Assembly (NCBI GenBank): GCA_002104985.1
Contig: MCGO01000321.1
Span: 1-33,773, forward strand
Length of the DNA stretch: 33,773 bases
Source: Rhizoclosmatium globosum
Lineage: Eukaryota; Chytridiomycota; Chytridiomycetes; Chytridiales; Chytriomycetaceae
Reading direction: 5' to 3'
In this document: in pieces, positions 30,763-33,773 of the stretch
How the letters are laid out: every line of letters begins with the position of its first letter
Numbering within the stretch: position 1 is the first letter of the stretch
Made by a program: the position numbers and the translations under genes
The notes under the pieces: model-generated
The model's database searches: none
What the model saw: the letters and a program-made list of their open reading frames with translations, nothing else
What the model was told of the DNA's origin: nothing

Positions 30763-33540
30763 TCACCACACTTCCACCTCACTCTCATAATCTACATCCT
30801 CACTGTCATCATCGTCGCTCTCGCTTTCCTCAGACTGCAAGTTGACTTCCTCTGCTTCTACACCCTCTCTTTCCTCTTCCTCGACCTCTTCCTCCTCTAC
30901 ATCGTCCTCCTGCTGGCGCAGCTTGCTGGTCCTCAGTCAAGTCTCCTTCTCTCCCTTTCCTGTACTCAGCAACAAAGCTTTGGAGGTCGGCCCACCACCC
31001 ACTCAATTCAATTTTCGACTTCAAGTCAATGAGCCGCCCTCTCCCTACCACTTCCACATCCTTCGATTTCAGGAATGCTTTCATTTCTTTTACCATTGGA
31101 GCTCTGGAAACGTTGGAGGGTCCTTTGCGACGTGCCTTGGTTACACGTTCAGCTACCATTCTCTCCACAGCAGATCCTGTTCCCAATTTCCGCTTCAGTG
31201 ACTTTCCTTTGCCAGGTCTTGGTTTGGCAGAGGAACGGAGAGTCCGTTTCTTAGGGATCTGGCCTTCGTGGAAACGCAGCTTCAGCCCTGGCTACAACTT
31301 GAACATCATCCCATCCAGTGGATTGTTGGCTGCCTCTCTTGCTGCTGCAGCAACAGCATTTCTTGCCTCTGTCATTGCAGCAACGATTTTTCCTGGCGGC
31401 ATTCCAACAGCAGTAATCAATACAGCGGCTTGGGCCGCCTCCTCCTTTTCTTTCAATTCCGCAGCTTGTTTTGCGCACGTTCAGCCTTCCGAAAACGAGC
31501 TGCAACAATGAAATCTGGATCCAAAGCTTTGTCCAGGTAAATGTCGTTCCATCCTCTTTGAATGATGTTCTTTCCATCGTCACCAATCTCTTCCAATCTG
31601 TTACAGGCCCTTTCTGTCCAGTCCACAGCCAAATCCTTCAACGAATCCATTCTTAAGCGTCGCTTCAATGCTGCAATTCGATTTGCTTCTGCTTCAAGGG
31701 GTGGTAATCCTGCTGCCAAGTCAGCCGCTTTTGCTCCTTCAAATCAGTCAAAACTCTGAATATGAATGAGCTTGTAAGGTTTTTCAGCATGTCTTTCAAT
31801 GGCTTATGGAGATGTGTGTCATTGATCTGTTGATTATTTGAAATAAATGCTTGCACTGATCAAAAAAACTCACCTGATATGTCCCTGTTCCTCCAGCTGG
31901 AATAAAAAATAGAAGCATTCCAGGACATTTCTCCTTGATTTCGGATCGAAATTTGGCAGTGAGATTCACAGGCCAGCAATCAAGCAAGAGAACGCAAAGA
32001 AAAGAGGTTACATCCGCAACAGAAATTCTGCGGCGAGAAGCCTCCTTTTCCTTCAAAACAGTGTAGATTCGTACCACAAATCCAACTTTGGTGTCATGAT
32101 CACACCAATGATTGCTTGTTTTGTGGAAAACAAAACGAGGAAACAATTCTCGGGTTTCTTGCGATGGCAAACTGCGATCAGTCTTTCCAGCAAGGATCAT
32201 GTGAATTGCAACAAACGTTTCCAGTTGCGTCCACTGCAAGATTTCCAGTGTATTGGCGTTTATCCTTGGGAAACATCGATTCCACATGTTTTGACCCTTC
32301 AACTCCCATTTCCTGTCGCCTTGTGGGATGAGATGCGCCCCATATTCATCGCAGCAAACTAGGTGGGTCAAAGGCATGCCATTGGCAATAAGAATGGCCA
32401 ACTCGTCCAACAACAAGCCAAACAACCCTCCTGCTCAACAACTCCCATTTCCTGTCGCCTTGTGGATGAGATGCGCCCCATATTCATCGCAGCAAACTAG
32501 GTGGGTCAAGGCATGCCATTGGCAATAAGAATGGCCAACTCGTCCAACAACAAGCAAACAACCTCTCCTGCTCAACAACTGGGCAGCAGTAGCCTTAGAA
32601 CCAGTCACACGACGATTACAAAATTGCGCTTTCTGATAGTAGGAACCAATAGGCGCACGTGGAGCTTGGAGTCCAATCAGGCTCAAATGGGTAGTGACGC
32701 TTGTGCACTTGATTGGCAAACGCCGCCACAATCTCAACACCAAACCCTGGATAGTCCTTGTGCTCAATACAAAGGGCAACAAGTTCGGCAGCTGCGAACA
32801 GGACCCAACTTCATACGATCAGAAGGTGGTTCCAATTGGGGCCTTTCGCTGGGCTTCTCTCCTTTGCAGCAACAACAACAGCTTCGACCAGATTTGGCTT
32901 GACTCTCAATGCCTGACGCTTCCACTTTACAGCAAGGGGGCCATTTGATCCCCAATTATTGGCATGACATTCATTGTAAAGTGTAATGTACCGTTTTCGA
33001 TAATCCCCAGCAGTTGAACGAGCAACAGTAATATTGTACGCTACTTGTATATCCGTAATCCACTGATCAATAGTTTTAAACCCGATGTGAGAGCCTAATG
33101 ACAGTTTTAGTTTGACATTGACGTGGAGACGGAACTCACCATCTCCAGCCCAAAAATGCCACTTCTCGTCATACAACTTCTGGACAGATGGGTCTTTTGA
33201 GTAATATGTCTTTGGTTCAGAGTTTTCTGTATGCTTGCTTGCAAAAGTTGCTGGGGGTAGTGCAGGAAGGTCCTGCTCTGCATACCACTCTGCCACAGTT
33301 TGGGGACCATCCAAGCCATGTATTCTTTCAAAAGCTCGCCACGTTTAGCAACCTTTTCCAGGTAGTCTTTTGTTGGCCGTCCGACCAGAACAGCAGTTGG
33401 GAGGTTCAGTTTTTCCGTGAAGAACTCAAATGCAGCTCTTTTCTTGGCAGCCGCGGCATTTTGAGCTACTTGCTCGGGTGTTGGGGCAAAATTTGGCGCG
33501 ACGCCCTTTCCCTCGCAAGAAATGCCTTCATCATTTTGAC
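30763..33540 (-). pseudogene. broken DDE transposase of the pogo-like element
   Basis: N-terminal part (33540-32830): a basic helix-rich region with LVGRPTKDYLEKVAKRGELL, then FKTIDQWITDIQVAYN, probably DNA binding. Catalytic part (32420-31870): HLVCCDEYGAHLIPQGDRKW (first Asp), MILAGKTDRSLP, TSNHWCDHDTKVGF, LLLDCWPVNLT (second Asp) and FFIPAGGTGTYQ. This is followed by a 48-nt intron (GTGAGT to AACAG, about 31859-31812) and INDTHLHKPLK, with the third Asp. After this come an Ala/Glu-rich helical stretch and a strongly acidic tail ending in TGA at 30763-30765. Frame shifts near 33320, 31745, 31480 and 30930, and a 139-bp tandem duplication in the first catalytic segment, make it non-functional as assembled. 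Confidence 0.75.
32300..32577. repeat. 139-bp imperfect tandem duplication in the transposase
   Basis: CAACTCCCATTTCCTGTCGC starts at 32300 and again at 32439, and the two copies align throughout apart from a few single-base differences. The duplicated piece covers the CCDEYG catalytic segment, and the second copy carries extra one-base losses. Confidence 0.9.
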
Positions 33541-33672
33541 GTTTGTTGGTTTGGCGGAAAACGTCAAAACAAATAATAAAAAAGTCGGATTACATATTTA
33601 AGGGATTATTTTGTCGGATTAAGACAGGAAGATATTTAATTTCTTGTCCGGGAAAATGCAGTGAATACGGTA

Positions 33673-33773
33673 GATTATTTAATAGTTTTCTACACAATTC
33701 CTTATTTGGTACTTTTCATGAATAAATTTAGAAAAATACCATTCGTCCTAGGGTTATATATTCACAGTTACTA
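33673..33773. other. flank right of the transposon, no gene seen
   Basis: About 100 bp of AT-rich sequence to the window edge, without a coding signal. Confidence 0.5.

Larger units (their letters stand above)
30618..33672 (-). mobile_element. pogo-like DDE transposon with TA-flanked inverted ends
   Basis: The left end TA-CCGTATTTACT (30618-30630) and the right end AGTGAATACGG-TA (33660-33672) are inverted copies with one mismatch over 11 bp. TA at both borders fits the TA target duplication of Tc1/mariner/pogo elements. Paired subterminal TCGGATT motifs, 30-31 bp apart, lie just inside each end: 30683 and 30714 on the left, 33584 and 33614 on the right. The interior is one transposase gene on the minus strand. 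Length is 3,055 bp. Confidence 0.72.

Noticed and set aside
30842..31511. Ser-rich and hydrophobic plus-strand ORFs near 31 kb
   Set aside because: They are antisense to the acidic tail and the Ala/Glu-rich part of the transposase, which shows coherent coding on the minus strand.

Overview
This is a eukaryotic window, most likely from an early-diverging, chytrid-like fungus. The evidence is many very short GT-AG introns (about 43-100 nt, often with CTAAY/CTGAC-type branch sites), compact and partly divergent gene pairs, AATAAA signals close to stop codons, secreted fungal-type enzymes (class 3 lipase, RNase T2, a GPI-type surface protein) and a NACHT-ankyrin receptor. The lineage is inferred and not proven. 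Intron borders were read by eye from splice signals and reading-phase agreement.

Layout. 1-3360 is a repeat block: the 3' end of an unknown ORF, a minisatellite (568-980), a small coiled-coil ORF with a frame break, two tRNA-derived SINE-like elements (about 1500-1837 and 2630-2895), a third copy of their 3' tail (3245-3269) and a second minisatellite (2042-2440). 3365-8269 (-) is a NACHT NTPase with about 20 ankyrin repeats. 8270-10292 holds relics, including a decayed membrane-protein gene. 10293-11100 (-) is a NADAR/YbiA-like protein. 11296-13349 (-) is an unrecognised eight-exon gene whose seven introns are all phase 1 and whose protein is built from repeated helical motifs. 13529-15134 (-) is an RlmN-type radical SAM rRNA methyltransferase with an added C-terminal membrane anchor. 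It starts 66 bp from a divergent Bmt5-like rRNA methyltransferase with zinc fingers (15201-16851, +).

16898-17483 (-) is a small secreted protein, and 18194-19330 (+) is a secreted class 3 lipase. 19676-24116 (-) encodes about 1,350 residues that fuse a class 3 lipase domain with its full triad, membrane segments and a P-loop GTPase-like domain. Divergent from it, 24198-26134 (+) is an unassigned protein with LPPLP repeats and beta-rich domains. 27097-28280 (+) is a secreted RNase T2 with a Thr-rich linker and Cys-rich tail. Fragments of these last two genes are duplicated between and after them. 28882-30274 (+) is a Ser/Thr-rich GPI-type surface protein. 30618-33672 is a pogo-like DDE transposon with TA-flanked terminal inverted repeats, subterminal repeats and a 139-bp internal tandem duplication.

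How the genes fit together. RlmN and the Bmt5-like enzyme both point to ribosome modification from a shared promoter. The lipase, RNase, small secreted protein and GPI protein form a secretome-like stretch. NACHT-ankyrin and NADAR proteins side by side suggest, without proof, an immunity or self-recognition flavour. Several genes (lipase-GTPase, LPPLP protein, RNase T2, NACHT gene, transposase) carry single-base frame breaks, mostly in short homopolymers, while their neighbours carry none. That looks more like unpolished long-read sequence in duplicated loci than like simple decay, but both remain possible.
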